From the NCBI RefSeq assembly GCF_014873495.1, contig NZ_JADBGF010000001.1, positions 3,286,001-3,350,000 of the forward strand: a stretch of DNA of 64,000 bases, read 5' to 3'. Position numbers and translations under genes: made by a program. The stretch is from Streptomyces stelliscabiei. GTDB lineage: Bacteria; Actinomycetota; Actinomycetes; Streptomycetales; Streptomycetaceae. Positions 44,905 to 53,399 of the stretch are shown here, in pieces; positions within the stretch are counted from its first letter, which is position 1, and every line of letters starts with the position of its first letter. The notes below the pieces were generated by a model. That model was not told where the DNA came from. It made no database searches and saw only the letters and a program-made list of their open reading frames with translations.

Positions 44905-47139
44905 TCAGCCGATACGCATCGCACGGGACCAGATGTCGTAGGGGACCCCGGCATTGGGTGTTCCGGCGATCCCGTCGAGCCGCAGCGGCTCCAGGCTCTT
45001 GGTGAGGTCGATGCGGTAGACGACGACGGCGGTGGAGACGTCGTCGGCCGTTCCGACGTACCAGGCGGCCTTGTCGTCCTGGGTGGTGCCGCCCTTGGCG
45101 GCCACCTCGTAGGAGGCGGCGCCGGGCGAGGTGGGGTGGTCCGCGCGGAAGGCGTCCGTGAGCGCCGAGGTGACCTCGGCGGCCACCCCGGGGCCCACCG
45201 CGCGCCGGGGCTTCGGCGTGTTCAGGGGAACCCGGGACCCGTTGTGGGTCATCTTCCGCACGGAGTACGGCTCGGTGTGCTTGCCCAGGGCGGCGAAGGT
45301 GCTGTATCCGCTGGCCATGCGGATCGCGCTGGGCGTGGCGCTGCCCACGGACAGCGCGGGTACCTGGGCCCCGAAGCTGGAGGAGAGCAGTCCGGCCGCC
45401 TCCGCGGTCCCGCGCACCTTGGCCAGTCCGGTGTCCATGCCGAGCTGCATGAACGGCGTGTTCACCGATCCGGCGAGCGCGTCGTGCAGGCTGATCGGAC
45501 CCCAGGACTTCTTGCCGTCGTTGTGGGCGGAGACCCGGTCGCCGTCCCGGTCCCAGTACGGCCCCTCGGGCGTCGTCACCGGGACGCCGTCGTTGCCGTC
45601 GTAGATCGTCTGCGGGGTGACAGGTGTAGCCTCGCCGCCGCGCTCCTTGACGACTCCGTGTTCCAGGCCGGCGGCGTAGACGAACGGAAGGAAGGCCGAG
45701 CCGGACGGGACGGTGGTCGCGTTCGACTCGTTGTAGCCCTGTCTGCGGTGGTCGGGGCCGCCGTAGACCGCGAGGATCCGTCCGTCGGCGTCGACCGAGG
45801 AGGCGCCGAAGTGGGCGGTCTTCGCCTTCTTCGGGCTCTCCTTCCGCACCTTCTCGCGCTCCTTGGTGACGGCGTCGGTCAGCTCGGCCTGGCGACCCTT
45901 GTCGAAGGTCGTGTAGATCTGGTAGCCGCCCCGGTCGAAGTCCTGGGCGGTGACGTTCGCGGCCTTCTTCGCGTACTGGGAGGCCAGCTCCACCAGGTAG
46001 TCGCTCTGCTTGCCGGTGTCGTACTGGTTGGACTGGTCGAGCGGCTCGGGGAACTTCTTGTACGTGGCGCGCTCGGACTTGGACAGCTTCCCGATGTCCA
46101 CCATCCGGTCCAGGATCCACTCCCAGCGGTAGACCGTCCGCGCGTGGTTGGCCTTGCTGAGGGAGGGGTCGTAGAGGCCGGCGCCCTTCAGGAGGGAGGC
46201 GAGGACGGCGGCCTCGCTGACGTTCAGCTCGCTGACGTCCTTGCCGTAGTACGCCTGGGAGGCGCGCTGGATGCCGTAGGTGCCGCGGCCGAACCAGCTG
46301 CTGTTGAGGTAGCCCTCCAGGATCTGGTCCTTGCTCATCTTGTTGTCGAGCTTGAGGGCGATCATCGCCTCGTCGAACTTGCGTCCGAGCGAGCGGTCCT
46401 GGGACAGGTACACGTTCTTGACGTACTGCTGGGTGATCGTCGAGCCACCCTGGGTGTCGCCCTCGCCGACGGTGCGGACCAGCGCGCGGGTGATACCGCT
46501 GAAGGATATGCCGGGGTCGGAGTAGAAGCTCGCGTTCTCCGCCGCGAGGACCGCCCAGCGCACGTCCTCGGGGACGTCCTTCAGCGGCATCGCCTGGCGC
46601 CGCACCCAGCCGGTACGGGCCATGGGCGTGCCGTCGGACCAGAAGTACACGTTGTCCTGCTGTGTGGCGAAGGTGTTGAGGTCGGCCGGTATGTCCGTGG
46701 CGGCGTAGGCGACGGTGAGGAACATGCCGCTGGCGCCCACGGCCAGACCGGCGGCGCCCAGCGACTGCCGCCAGGACGGCACCCAGCGGCGCCAGTCCGC
46801 GCGGCCCGGGCGGGGGTACTGTGGGCGCATCCGGGCGATGAAGGGGGCGAACGGGGCGAGCCGGGCGCCGGCGACGGCGGTGAATCTGGCCAGAACAGAC
46901 GGCCTGGGCGCCTTGCGCCGACCGCGTCCTCCCGGTTTCGGCTCCTCCTGCGGGAGGTCGAACGAGCCGGGCTCGGGCAGTCGCAGCTGCATGGTCTCGT
47001 CCGCCGGGGCAGGCGGAAGTTTCAGCTGCATCGTGAGGTCGGACTCCCGGACCTCCTCCGGCCGGCCCTCCCCCGGGGCACGCCGACGGCGCGCGCGGTC
47101 CTCGCCCTCGGAACCGCCCGGGTTCCTCCGGCTAGCCAA
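44905..47139 (-). CDS. Class A penicillin-binding protein (GT51 + transpeptidase-like), degenerate SxxK
   Basis: About 744 residues. A ~120-residue basic cytoplasmic arm with two TMQLxLP motifs is followed by a membrane helix (~125-145). GT51 follows (AENASFYSDPG, GGSTITQQYVKN, RKFDEAMIALKL) and then a transpeptidase fold with SVN and KGGT. The serine motif reads S481-A-F-L484 (PSGSAFLPF) where active enzymes have SxxK; the CTT codon is at 45688-45690. Glycan polymerisation should work but cross-linking probably not. TTG start at 47139 preceded by GAGGGGG; a longer in-frame TTG at 47223 would add 28 residues encoded by a tandem repeat. First gene of an operon with the deacetylase. Confidence 0.88.
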   Translation of the reverse strand: MASRRNPGGSEGEDRARRRRAPGEGRPEEVRESDLTMQLKLPPAPADETMQLRLPEPGSFDLPQEEPKPGGRGRRKAPRPSVLARFTAVAGARLAPFAPFIARMRPQYPRPGRADWRRWVPSWRQSLGAAGLAVGASGMFLTVAYAATDIPADLNTFATQQDNVYFWSDGTPMARTGWVRRQAMPLKDVPEDVRWAVLAAENASFYSDPGISFSGITRALVRTVGEGDTQGGSTITQQYVKNVYLSQDRSLGRKFDEAMIALKLDNKMSKDQILEGYLNSSWFGRGTYGIQRASQAYYGKDVSELNVSEAAVLASLLKGAGLYDPSLSKANHARTVYRWEWILDRMVDIGKLSKSERATYKKFPEPLDQSNQYDTGKQSDYLVELASQYAKKAANVTAQDFDRGGYQIYTTFDKGRQAELTDAVTKEREKVRKESPKKAKTAHFGASSVDADGRILAVYGGPDHRRQGYNESNATTVPSGSAFLPFVYAAGLEHGVVKERGGEATPVTPQTIYDGNDGVPVTTPEGPYWDRDGDRVSAHNDGKKSWGPISLHDALAGSVNTPFMQLGMDTGLAKVRGTAEAAGLLSSSFGAQVPALSVGSATPSAIRMASGYSTFAALGKHTEPYSVRKMTHNGSRVPLNTPKPRRAVGPGVAAEVTSALTDAFRADHPTSPGAASYEVAAKGGTTQDDKAAWYVGTADDVSTAVVVYRIDLTKSLEPLRLDGIAGTPNAGVPYDIWSRAMRIG

Positions 47140-47169
47140 GGCGGACCCCCTCGTACCGGCGGCCCGAGC

Positions 47170-47232
47170 GATGCGCGGCAACAATTCGGCGGTGCGCGGC
47201 AACCTTTCGCCCGCGCACGGCAACTGTTCGAC
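47170..47232. repeat. Three 21-bp tandem repeats near the PBP start
   Basis: Units 47170-47190, 47191-47211 and 47212-47232 share GCGCGGCAACnnTTCG (GCACGG in the third). On the minus strand they encode seven-residue units with LPR/LPC if translation starts at 47223. Either a coding heptad repeat or an upstream regulatory array. Confidence 0.75.
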
Positions 47233-47467
47233 CGGGAGACGTGGCTCCCGATCGACAAAGGACAGCGGTCATGACTGTCCCCCCTCCCCACTTGGCATCG
47301 CCCGTGCGGTCGGTCACAGTCGCCACTCGCGCGACCATGAGCCCCCTGTTCCCCCAGCCTTCCGGCCTCCACACAGCGACCACAAATTATCAGTCACTTT
47401 CACAACTGCTTCTGTCAGAGGCGTGAAAATCTGGCCGATGTGACCGACCAGCCATTTTGCAGGACCC

Positions 47468-47501
47468 TTGCCGCCGCGCGGACGCCGGTTAGCCTGGGCC
47501 C
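47468..47501 (+). promoter_or_regulatory. Promoter for leaderless fmdB-like gene
   Basis: TTGCCG (47468-47473), a 16-base spacer, then TAGCCT (47490-47495) places transcription start at or next to ATG 47502. No Shine-Dalgarno. Confidence 0.5.
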
Positions 47502-47726
47502 ATGCCTCGCTACGAATACCGCTGCCGGACCTGCGGCGACACCTTCGAACTGACCCGCCCGATGGCCGAGTCGTCCGCCCCCGCGGACTGCCCCGACGGC
47601 CACTCCGACACGGTCAAACTCCTGTCGACGGTCGCCGTCGGAGGGGCGGCCGCCCCGTCCGCACCCGCGCCCCGGGCGGGCGGTGGTGGTGGCGGAGGCT
47701 GCTGCGGTGGCGGCTGCTGCGGTTGA
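47502..47726 (+). CDS. FmdB-type zinc ribbon protein
   Basis: A 74-residue protein: MPRYEYRCRTCGDTFELTRP with a CxxC knuckle and CPDGH as the second metal site, then a Gly-rich tail ending GGGGCCGGGCCG with two CC pairs. FmdB/RPE zinc ribbons are widespread regulators or adaptor proteins of unclear function. The gene is probably leaderless. The C-terminal CC motifs resemble those in many Streptomyces FmdB proteins. Confidence 0.88.
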   Translation: MPRYEYRCRTCGDTFELTRPMAESSAPADCPDGHSDTVKLLSTVAVGGAAAPSAPAPRAGGGGGGGCCGGGCCG

Positions 47727-47874
47727 TCAACACACCCCGATCAACGGCCACCGCCCCGGGAGCGTTCAGCGGTCCCCCGCGGCACTGACTGTTCAAGCAT
47801 ACTTTCGGCCAGGCTCCCCGGCGTTCCCGGTCCCCTCAGGCTCTCTTCAGCTTCGCTCACCTAGCGTGCCCCCC

Positions 47875-48588
47875 ATGACAGCCATGCAAGAGGAGTCGAT
47901 GAGCGGCGCGCCCCTGTGGATCATCGGTCTGATGGATCTGCTGGGCGCGCCCGGCGCGGGCATCGCCGTCGCGCTGGAGAACCTCTTCCCGCCGATCCCC
48001 AGCGAGGTGATCCTCCCCCTCGCCGGCTTCGCCGCGAGCACCGGGCAGATCGGCCTCCTGGCGGCCCTGCTGTGGACCACCGCGGGCTCCGTCGTGGGCG
48101 CTCTCGCCCTCTACGGCGTCGGTGCCCTCCTCGGCCGCGACCGCACGGTCGCCCTCGCCGCCCGGCTGCCCCTCGTCAAGGTCTCGGACATCGAGAGGAC
48201 GGAGGCCTGGTTCCTCAGGCACGGCACCAAGGCGATCTTCTTCGGGCGCATGATCCCCGTCTTCCGCAGCCTGATCTCCGTACCGGCCGGCGTGGAGCGC
48301 ATGCCCCTGCCCGTCTTCACCCTGCTCACCACCCTGGGCAGCGCCCTGTGGAACACGGCGTTCGTCCTGGCCGGCTACTTCCTCGGAGCCAACTGGACCG
48401 AGGTGACGGCGATCGCCTCGACGTACTCGAAGATCGTCCTGGCGGGGGCGGCCCTGGCACTACTGGCCTTCGTCCTGGTCCGCTTCCTGAAGAAGGACCG
48501 CGGCAGCCAGGGTCGAGGGGCGCGGGGAACTGCGCGACAAGCCACGAACGACCCGCGGCCCGAAACGCACCGCACCCCCACCCCCTGA
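47875..48588 (+). CDS. DedA family membrane protein
   Basis: About 237 residues. ALENLFPPIPSEVILPLAGF (the N-terminal re-entrant segment with E and PxPxE) and FGRMIPVFRSLISVPAGVERM followed by FTLLTTLGSALWN are DedA signatures (lipid or undecaprenyl-phosphate flippase family). ATG 47875 fits a leaderless transcript (TAGCGT ends 7 bases upstream); ATG 47899, with GAGGAG close upstream, is the alternative. The last ~25 residues are encoded by a copy of the dispersed intergenic repeat (48516-48541) and do not look like family sequence. Confidence 0.88.
   Translation: MTAMQEESMSGAPLWIIGLMDLLGAPGAGIAVALENLFPPIPSEVILPLAGFAASTGQIGLLAALLWTTAGSVVGALALYGVGALLGRDRTVALAARLPLVKVSDIERTEAWFLRHGTKAIFFGRMIPVFRSLISVPAGVERMPLPVFTLLTTLGSALWNTAFVLAGYFLGANWTEVTAIASTYSKIVLAGAALALLAFVLVRFLKKDRGSQGRGARGTARQATNDPRPETHRTPTP
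48516..48541 (+). repeat. Dispersed repeat, copy 4, inside the DedA gene end
   Basis: GGGCGCGGGGAACTGCGC in frame within the 3' end of the DedA CDS, encoding the peptide RGARGTAR. Confidence 0.85.
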
Positions 48589-48606
48589 CCGACACGGCCA
48601 AAAACC

Positions 48607-49425
48607 TCACCGCTCCCGCGACGCCCGCAGGAACTCCCGAAGAATCCGCTCCCCGGCGAGCACTCCCCGCTCGGGCAGCGCGGTCACCCCGGGCCCCATG
48701 AACCCCTCGTCCGCCAGCTCCCCGTGCCCGGGCCGCCAGGCCCGGTCCGCCGCGAGCAGCAGATCCGCGTCGAGCAGCGAGTCACCCGCGGCCAGGGTCA
48801 GCTCCACCCCGGTCCGGCGCGCGACCTCCCGCATCGCCGCCGACTTGGTGAGCGGCTTCGGCACGGCGTAGATCTTGCGCCCCTGGAGGGACACGGTCCA
48901 GCCCCGGTTCTCGGCCCACACCGCGAGATCCTTCACCCATTCCTCGGGCAGCAGCTCACGCTCGACGACGAGATAGACGAAGAGATCCTCCGCGACCCGG
49001 TGCTTGCGCACCCACAGCGGGTCCGCCGTGGCCTCCAGATGCGCCCGCACCTCGGCGAGCGGCGCGCACTCGTCCGCGAGCCGGGCGGTGACCCGCTCGT
49101 GCCAGGCGACGTCCGTGACGCCGTCCACGAGCAGATGCCCGCCGTTGGCGCAGATCGCGTACGCGGGCGGCGGCCCCGGCAGGTTGATCCGCTGGTACTG
49201 CTTGCGTGTGCGGGTCGTGGTCGGCACGAAGACCGCCGCGTCCCCCACTTCGGCGAGCAGCTCCGCGGCCGTCTCCGTCATGTACGACAGCGGTCTGCTC
49301 TCGTGCACCTCCACGGTGAGCAGCCGGGGCGCCCGCGCGTCCGGCATGGTCAGCGCGAGCGCGGCGGCCGAGTAGATGAGCGTACGGTCGAGATCGCTCG
49401 CGACGAGAACCCGAGGACCCGGCAT
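48607..49425 (-). CDS. HAD family hydrolase of the Ter stress module
   Basis: A 272-residue HAD phosphatase. ASDLDRTLIYS carries the two motif-I aspartates, Lys lies in PLTKSAAMREVA and the acidic motif IV in LAAGDSLLDADLLLAA, the Cof/sucrose-phosphatase-like C2 cap type. Start at ATG 49425, sharing one base with the stop of the upstream gene (TGATG), so the two are translationally coupled. Known Ter-linked operons combine a HAD, a phosphoribosyltransferase and an aldolase, predicted to make and process a nucleotide-like metabolite. This gene fits that set. Confidence 0.87.
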   Translation of the reverse strand: MPGPRVLVASDLDRTLIYSAAALALTMPDARAPRLLTVEVHESRPLSYMTETAAELLAEVGDAAVFVPTTTRTRKQYQRINLPGPPPAYAICANGGHLLVDGVTDVAWHERVTARLADECAPLAEVRAHLEATADPLWVRKHRVAEDLFVYLVVERELLPEEWVKDLAVWAENRGWTVSLQGRKIYAVPKPLTKSAAMREVARRTGVELTLAAGDSLLDADLLLAADRAWRPGHGELADEGFMGPGVTALPERGVLAGERILREFLRASRER

Positions 49426-52022
49426 CAGACCGCCACCGCCCTGCCGTCGGCGCCGGTCGCGCCCCGCGTGTACTGCGGATGGATCAACCCCACGCATGTG
49501 TACGGCAGTTCGGCCACCTCTTCCACCGGTACCCCTCTCTGTTCGGCGAGCAGGCGTACGTGGTCGAGGTCTGCGCCCGCCCCGGCTCGCGCGAGGATCT
49601 TCCACGGTACCCGGCGCAACAGCACCCGAGTGGTCTCGCCGACACCGGGCTTGACCAGGTTCACGTCGTGGATGCCGTACTCCTCGCTGATGCGCTCGAC
49701 GGCCGCCCAGCCCTCCCAGGTGGGCGTGCGGTCGGCGGCGAGCAGCTCCTCGACGCGGGCGTCCACGGCGTCCCGGACGTCACCGAAGCGGTCGGAGACG
49801 GCGTCCAGGAAGGCCACCGACACATCCACACCGGCCAGCTCCCGGTAGAACTTGGCCCCGTGGAAGTCGTCGGGCCCGACGAGGTCCGCGCGCAGCACGG
49901 TCCGCGATATCAGCCCGGAGACGGTGGAGTTGAGACAGGCGGACGGGATGAGGAAGTCCTCCCGTGTGCCGTACGTCCGCACGCACGACCCCGGGTCGGC
50001 GAGCACGGCGATCTCCGGGTCGAACCCGGTGACGCCGTCGGTCTTCTCGAACTCCAGCAGGGCGGCGGCCAGTTCACGGGTGATCGCGCCCTTGCCGGTC
50101 CAGCCGTCGACGAACACGACGTCGGCGGGGTCGTGATGGGCGGCCAGCCAGCGCAGCGCGTTGGCGTCGATGCCGCGTCCCCGCACGATCGACACGGCGT
50201 AGTGCGGCACCTCGATGCCGTGCCGGTACCGCGCCCATCGCCGCATCAGCACACCGACCGGCGTCCCGGCCCGGGCCAGTGACACGAGGACGGGCCGCGC
50301 GGACCGCTCGGCCAGCACGCTCTCGGTCACCACGCCGACGGCCGCCGCGATCCGCTCGGCGGAGGTGTCGAGGGCGCTGTGAAAGAGGGCCTGGTACTGC
50401 TCGCTCGGCTGGTACTCGACCGGCAGGGACTCCGCGTAGTGCGCGCCCCCGCTCTGGATGGCCTCCTCCCGCTCCTCGGTGGGCGCCTCCAGCGTGACGT
50501 CCGAGAGGTCCCGCAGCAGCCAGCCCACCTCGTCGGCCGCGTAGGAGGAGAAGTCGGGACCACGCAGGGGGTCGGGCAGCATGGAGGGCCTTTCGGTGAG
50601 GTGCGGGTCGGGGGGTGTCGGCGCCCGGCGTCCGGAGGTACGGGCAGCCGCCCCGGGCTCCCGCGCACCGAGGGTGCCCGGCCGGGGCCGCGCGTCGCGG
50701 CCGTACCGGTTCGGGGGGACGTACGAGGGCACCACGGCGAGCAGCACGGCGGGGGTGTGGGCGGCGAGGGTGGCCAGCAGGCCGTCGGTGGCGTGCAGGG
50801 CGGGGGTGTCGGCCGTCGAGTCGACGACGGCGACGACGGCGTCGAAGCCGCCACCGGCCACGTTGTAGGCGTACCGCTCCCCGGGCCCGTCCGCGGGGTC
50901 GTCGTGGGCGGGGAAGACGAGGCGGCTGCGTATCGCGTAGCCGGGGTCGTCGACGGCGAGGACGGGTGACCGTGTGGTGGTGGAGAACCGTATCTCCGCC
51001 CCGGCGGCCCGCCCCTCGACCAGCCGTTCCAGTTCGCGGGCCAGCGCCAGCGGCGCGTACATCAGCTCCTCGAAACCGAGCACCAGCACGCGCCGGGCAC
51101 CCGGCGGCAGGGCGTCGGCGAGGCGGGCGGCCATGGCGGGCAGCGCGCCCTCCAGCCGGGCGCGGTGCGCCGGGGTGAAGCCGTGCCGCCCGCCGTCGGG
51201 CAGACCCTGCGGCCACCCCAGCTCGACCCGGGTGACCCGCGCGGCCCCGCTCCTCCCGGCCGGCGCGGCGGACGCGGTCTCGTACCGCGCGACCAGCGCC
51301 TGCCCCTTCTCCAGCACGCCCTCCGGCAGCCGCACGGTCCCCTTCGCCGCGGTCACCAGGTCCACCCGCGCCCCGATCTCCCGGGCGAACTCGGTGAGCC
51401 GCCCCTGGTCGGCGGCCGACCGCATGTCGACCAGCGCCACGACGACGTACCGCTCGCGGGGGTACCGGTCGTGCAGGGCGCGGATGGTGTTGAGGACCGT
51501 GTTGCCGGTGGAGAACTCGTCGTCGACGAGCACCAGCGGGCCCCGCCCCGCGAGCAGGGTGGGGTCCTCCGGGAGCAGCAGATGCGAGGTCGCGTGCGAG
51601 TGGGACTCCTCGAAGCCGCCCGCCCGGTGGACGCCCTCGACCGGGCGCCGGGTGGAGTGCAGATAGGGCGCCTCGCCCAGCCCGTCCGCGACCGAGTGCC
51701 CGAGCCCGGTGGCCGTCTCGGCGTACCCGAGAACGACCGCGGTCCGCGCCCCGGCCTCCCCCAGCAGCTCCCGCACCCGGCGGCCGAGCGCGAACCCGTG
51801 CCCGTGGACGACGGCCGGCGACTGCGGCACATGCTTGCCGAGGACGTTCGACACCAGCAGATGCGCCCGCTTGGGGTTGCGTCGCAGCGCGAGCCCGAGC
51901 AGCCCGCTCAGCTCCGCGTCCCCGACCAGTTCGACCCCGAGCCGCGCACGGACCCAGGTGCCGGACCAGACCCCGCCGGACGGGTCGGGCGTACCGGTCG
52001 TGTCGTTCGCTGCGTTGATCAT
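49425..52022 (-). CDS. Fused phosphoribosyltransferase-TRSP and StiP-like protein
   Basis: An uninterrupted 865-residue frame. The N-terminal half has the PRPP-binding loop LVLVDDEFSTGNTVLNTI (~residues 164-181) and a second domain of the TRSP type. After a low-complexity Pro/Arg linker (~440-480), Met481 begins MLPDPLRGPDFSSYA, which looks like the start of the StiP-type stress-protein domain, usually a separate ~370-residue gene. That half has FVDGWTGKGAITREL as its PRTase-like loop. The frame joins both without a stop; an internal ATG at 50582 with AAAGG 6 bases upstream might also be used. Ter-module enzyme; role inferred. Confidence 0.83.
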   Translation of the reverse strand: MINAANDTTGTPDPSGGVWSGTWVRARLGVELVGDAELSGLLGLALRRNPKRAHLLVSNVLGKHVPQSPAVVHGHGFALGRRVRELLGEAGARTAVVLGYAETATGLGHSVADGLGEAPYLHSTRRPVEGVHRAGGFEESHSHATSHLLLPEDPTLLAGRGPLVLVDDEFSTGNTVLNTIRALHDRYPRERYVVVALVDMRSAADQGRLTEFAREIGARVDLVTAAKGTVRLPEGVLEKGQALVARYETASAAPAGRSGAARVTRVELGWPQGLPDGGRHGFTPAHRARLEGALPAMAARLADALPPGARRVLVLGFEELMYAPLALARELERLVEGRAAGAEIRFSTTTRSPVLAVDDPGYAIRSRLVFPAHDDPADGPGERYAYNVAGGGFDAVVAVVDSTADTPALHATDGLLATLAAHTPAVLLAVVPSYVPPNRYGRDARPRPGTLGAREPGAAARTSGRRAPTPPDPHLTERPSMLPDPLRGPDFSSYAADEVGWLLRDLSDVTLEAPTEEREEAIQSGGAHYAESLPVEYQPSEQYQALFHSALDTSAERIAAAVGVVTESVLAERSARPVLVSLARAGTPVGVLMRRWARYRHGIEVPHYAVSIVRGRGIDANALRWLAAHHDPADVVFVDGWTGKGAITRELAAALLEFEKTDGVTGFDPEIAVLADPGSCVRTYGTREDFLIPSACLNSTVSGLISRTVLRADLVGPDDFHGAKFYRELAGVDVSVAFLDAVSDRFGDVRDAVDARVEELLAADRTPTWEGWAAVERISEEYGIHDVNLVKPGVGETTRVLLRRVPWKILARAGAGADLDHVRLLAEQRGVPVEEVAELPYTCVGLIHPQYTRGATGADGRAVAV

Positions 52023-52042
52023 CGATTCCTCAGTCGTGGCGG

Positions 52043-53209
52043 TCAGTCGGGCAGACCCGCGGCCAACAGGTCCACGAACCCGATGTCCTCGTTGGCGACA
52101 CCGAACACCTCGGCACGCTGCAGAACCCTTTCTGCCCAGGCGCGGTGCGGTTTCACCTCGTTCATCTTGTTACGGGACGCGGAGCGCAGTACGCCACCGC
52201 CGTGGCGGTCGGGCCGCACGATGTCCTGGGCGTCGTGGAACTCCTCGTGACTGACGACGGACAGCGCGTGCACGGGCAGGACGTGCGAGGGGTGGATGCA
52301 GGTCTTGCCGAGCAGCCCGTTGGCCTGGTCCAGGGAGATCTCGCGCAGCAGGCCGTCCAGCGCGTGCTCGATGAGCGACTCGCGCAGCTGACCGGCCCGG
52401 TTCGCCAGGAAGGGGCTCGTGCGCAGCTGCGGCTTGAACATGCGCTCCTGGACCCGGAAGTACTCCCACACCGGCCCGGTCACCGTGAACCCGGTGCCGT
52501 CGGCCCGCCCGAGCACGTTCACCACGTCCGCGATCACGGAGGCGACGATCTGGACGTCGTAGGCGGTCATGTCGGGCGCCCGGCGCAGGGCGTAGGAGGA
52601 GCAGAAGTCGGTGACGCCGAGACGCAGCGCGAGGACCCGGTCGCGGTACTTGTCGACGGTGTGGGCGATGCCCTGGAGTGCCTCTACGCGCGTCTCCCTG
52701 TACATCAGCTCCGGCGACTCCAGCACCGGCATACCGAACAGCCGCCGCCCGCTCGCGGACTCGGCGGCGGTGAGCGCCTCCAGGAACGCCACACCCCGCT
52801 CCTCGGTGAACTTCGGGAACACGAATCCGGACAGCAGGCGTGCGGACGGACCGAAACGGCGTACGAGGTCGGGGATCTGCTCGGGGAGGCGGACCCTGAT
52901 GAACAGCAGCGGCAGCTCGGCGTCCGGCCGCTCGGCGAGGTCGGCGAACTGCCGGACGAGGTTCTCCTCGGCGTCCACGACCTCCTCGTCACCGATGGAG
53001 TCCTCCAGGCACAGCACCATGGAGACCACACCGCGTCCGGCCTGCTTGACGACGTCGTCGGCCAGCCGCTCCCGGGTGGCCGGGCTGTAGAGCGTGGCGC
53101 CGAGCGCGGCGGAGAGCACACGGGCCGGGGAGTCGGCGTCGAAGACTCCCGGCTCCCGGTAGAACAGGCGCTGGCGCTGCTCAGGGGCGATGTGCCCGAA
53201 ATGACGCAT
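52043..53209 (-). CDS. HpcH/HpaI aldolase/citrate-lyase-like protein of the Ter module
   Basis: A 388-residue TIM-barrel enzyme related to CitE. VVSMVLCLEDSIGDEEV supplies an acidic metal site, FIRVRLPEQ the Arg motif and SGFVFPKFTEE the pyruvate/enolate-binding area; LGKTCIHPSHVLP resembles the end of CitE-type barrels. Likely forms or splits a C-C bond on a CoA-free substrate. ATG start with GGGGGAA upstream. First gene of the minus-strand trio (20 bases to the PRTase gene), divergent from a TerD gene, as in described Ter stress operons. Confidence 0.85.
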   Translation of the reverse strand: MRHFGHIAPEQRQRLFYREPGVFDADSPARVLSAALGATLYSPATRERLADDVVKQAGRGVVSMVLCLEDSIGDEEVVDAEENLVRQFADLAERPDAELPLLFIRVRLPEQIPDLVRRFGPSARLLSGFVFPKFTEERGVAFLEALTAAESASGRRLFGMPVLESPELMYRETRVEALQGIAHTVDKYRDRVLALRLGVTDFCSSYALRRAPDMTAYDVQIVASVIADVVNVLGRADGTGFTVTGPVWEYFRVQERMFKPQLRTSPFLANRAGQLRESLIEHALDGLLREISLDQANGLLGKTCIHPSHVLPVHALSVVSHEEFHDAQDIVRPDRHGGGVLRSASRNKMNEVKPHRAWAERVLQRAEVFGVANEDIGFVDLLAAGLPD

Positions 53210-53399
53210 GTGGTTCCCCCGTGGCTGCTGGGCGTCCGGTCACGATCGTGGCCGGTAATAGTACGTACAAATGTGTGACATCAGTTTCCACCGGGCGTGA
53301 AGTTCTGGTAACCCGGCCATGTCGGGTGCTGAACGATTCCACCGGCGGTTCGCCGCCCCCGCGTTGTCGTGATCAGGACCGAGAGGGCAGGATGACCGC

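Larger units (their letters stand above)
47140..47501. other. Divergent upstream region of the PBP and FmdB genes
   Basis: No certain gene. It holds a 21-bp triple repeat (47170-47232), a hairpin (CGGGAG/CTCCCG, 47233-47250) and an unusually AT-rich stretch near 47385-47410 (CAAATTATCAGTCAC) that may contain the PBP promoter. Confidence 0.55.

Noticed and set aside
44812..47274. 820-codon plus-strand frame opposite the PBP gene
   Set aside because: Shadow of the real minus-strand gene, with no recognisable motif.
47270..47426. 51-codon plus-strand gene with AAAGGA before ATG 47270
   Set aside because: Composition is unremarkable and the region is better explained as the PBP promoter; possible but not supported.
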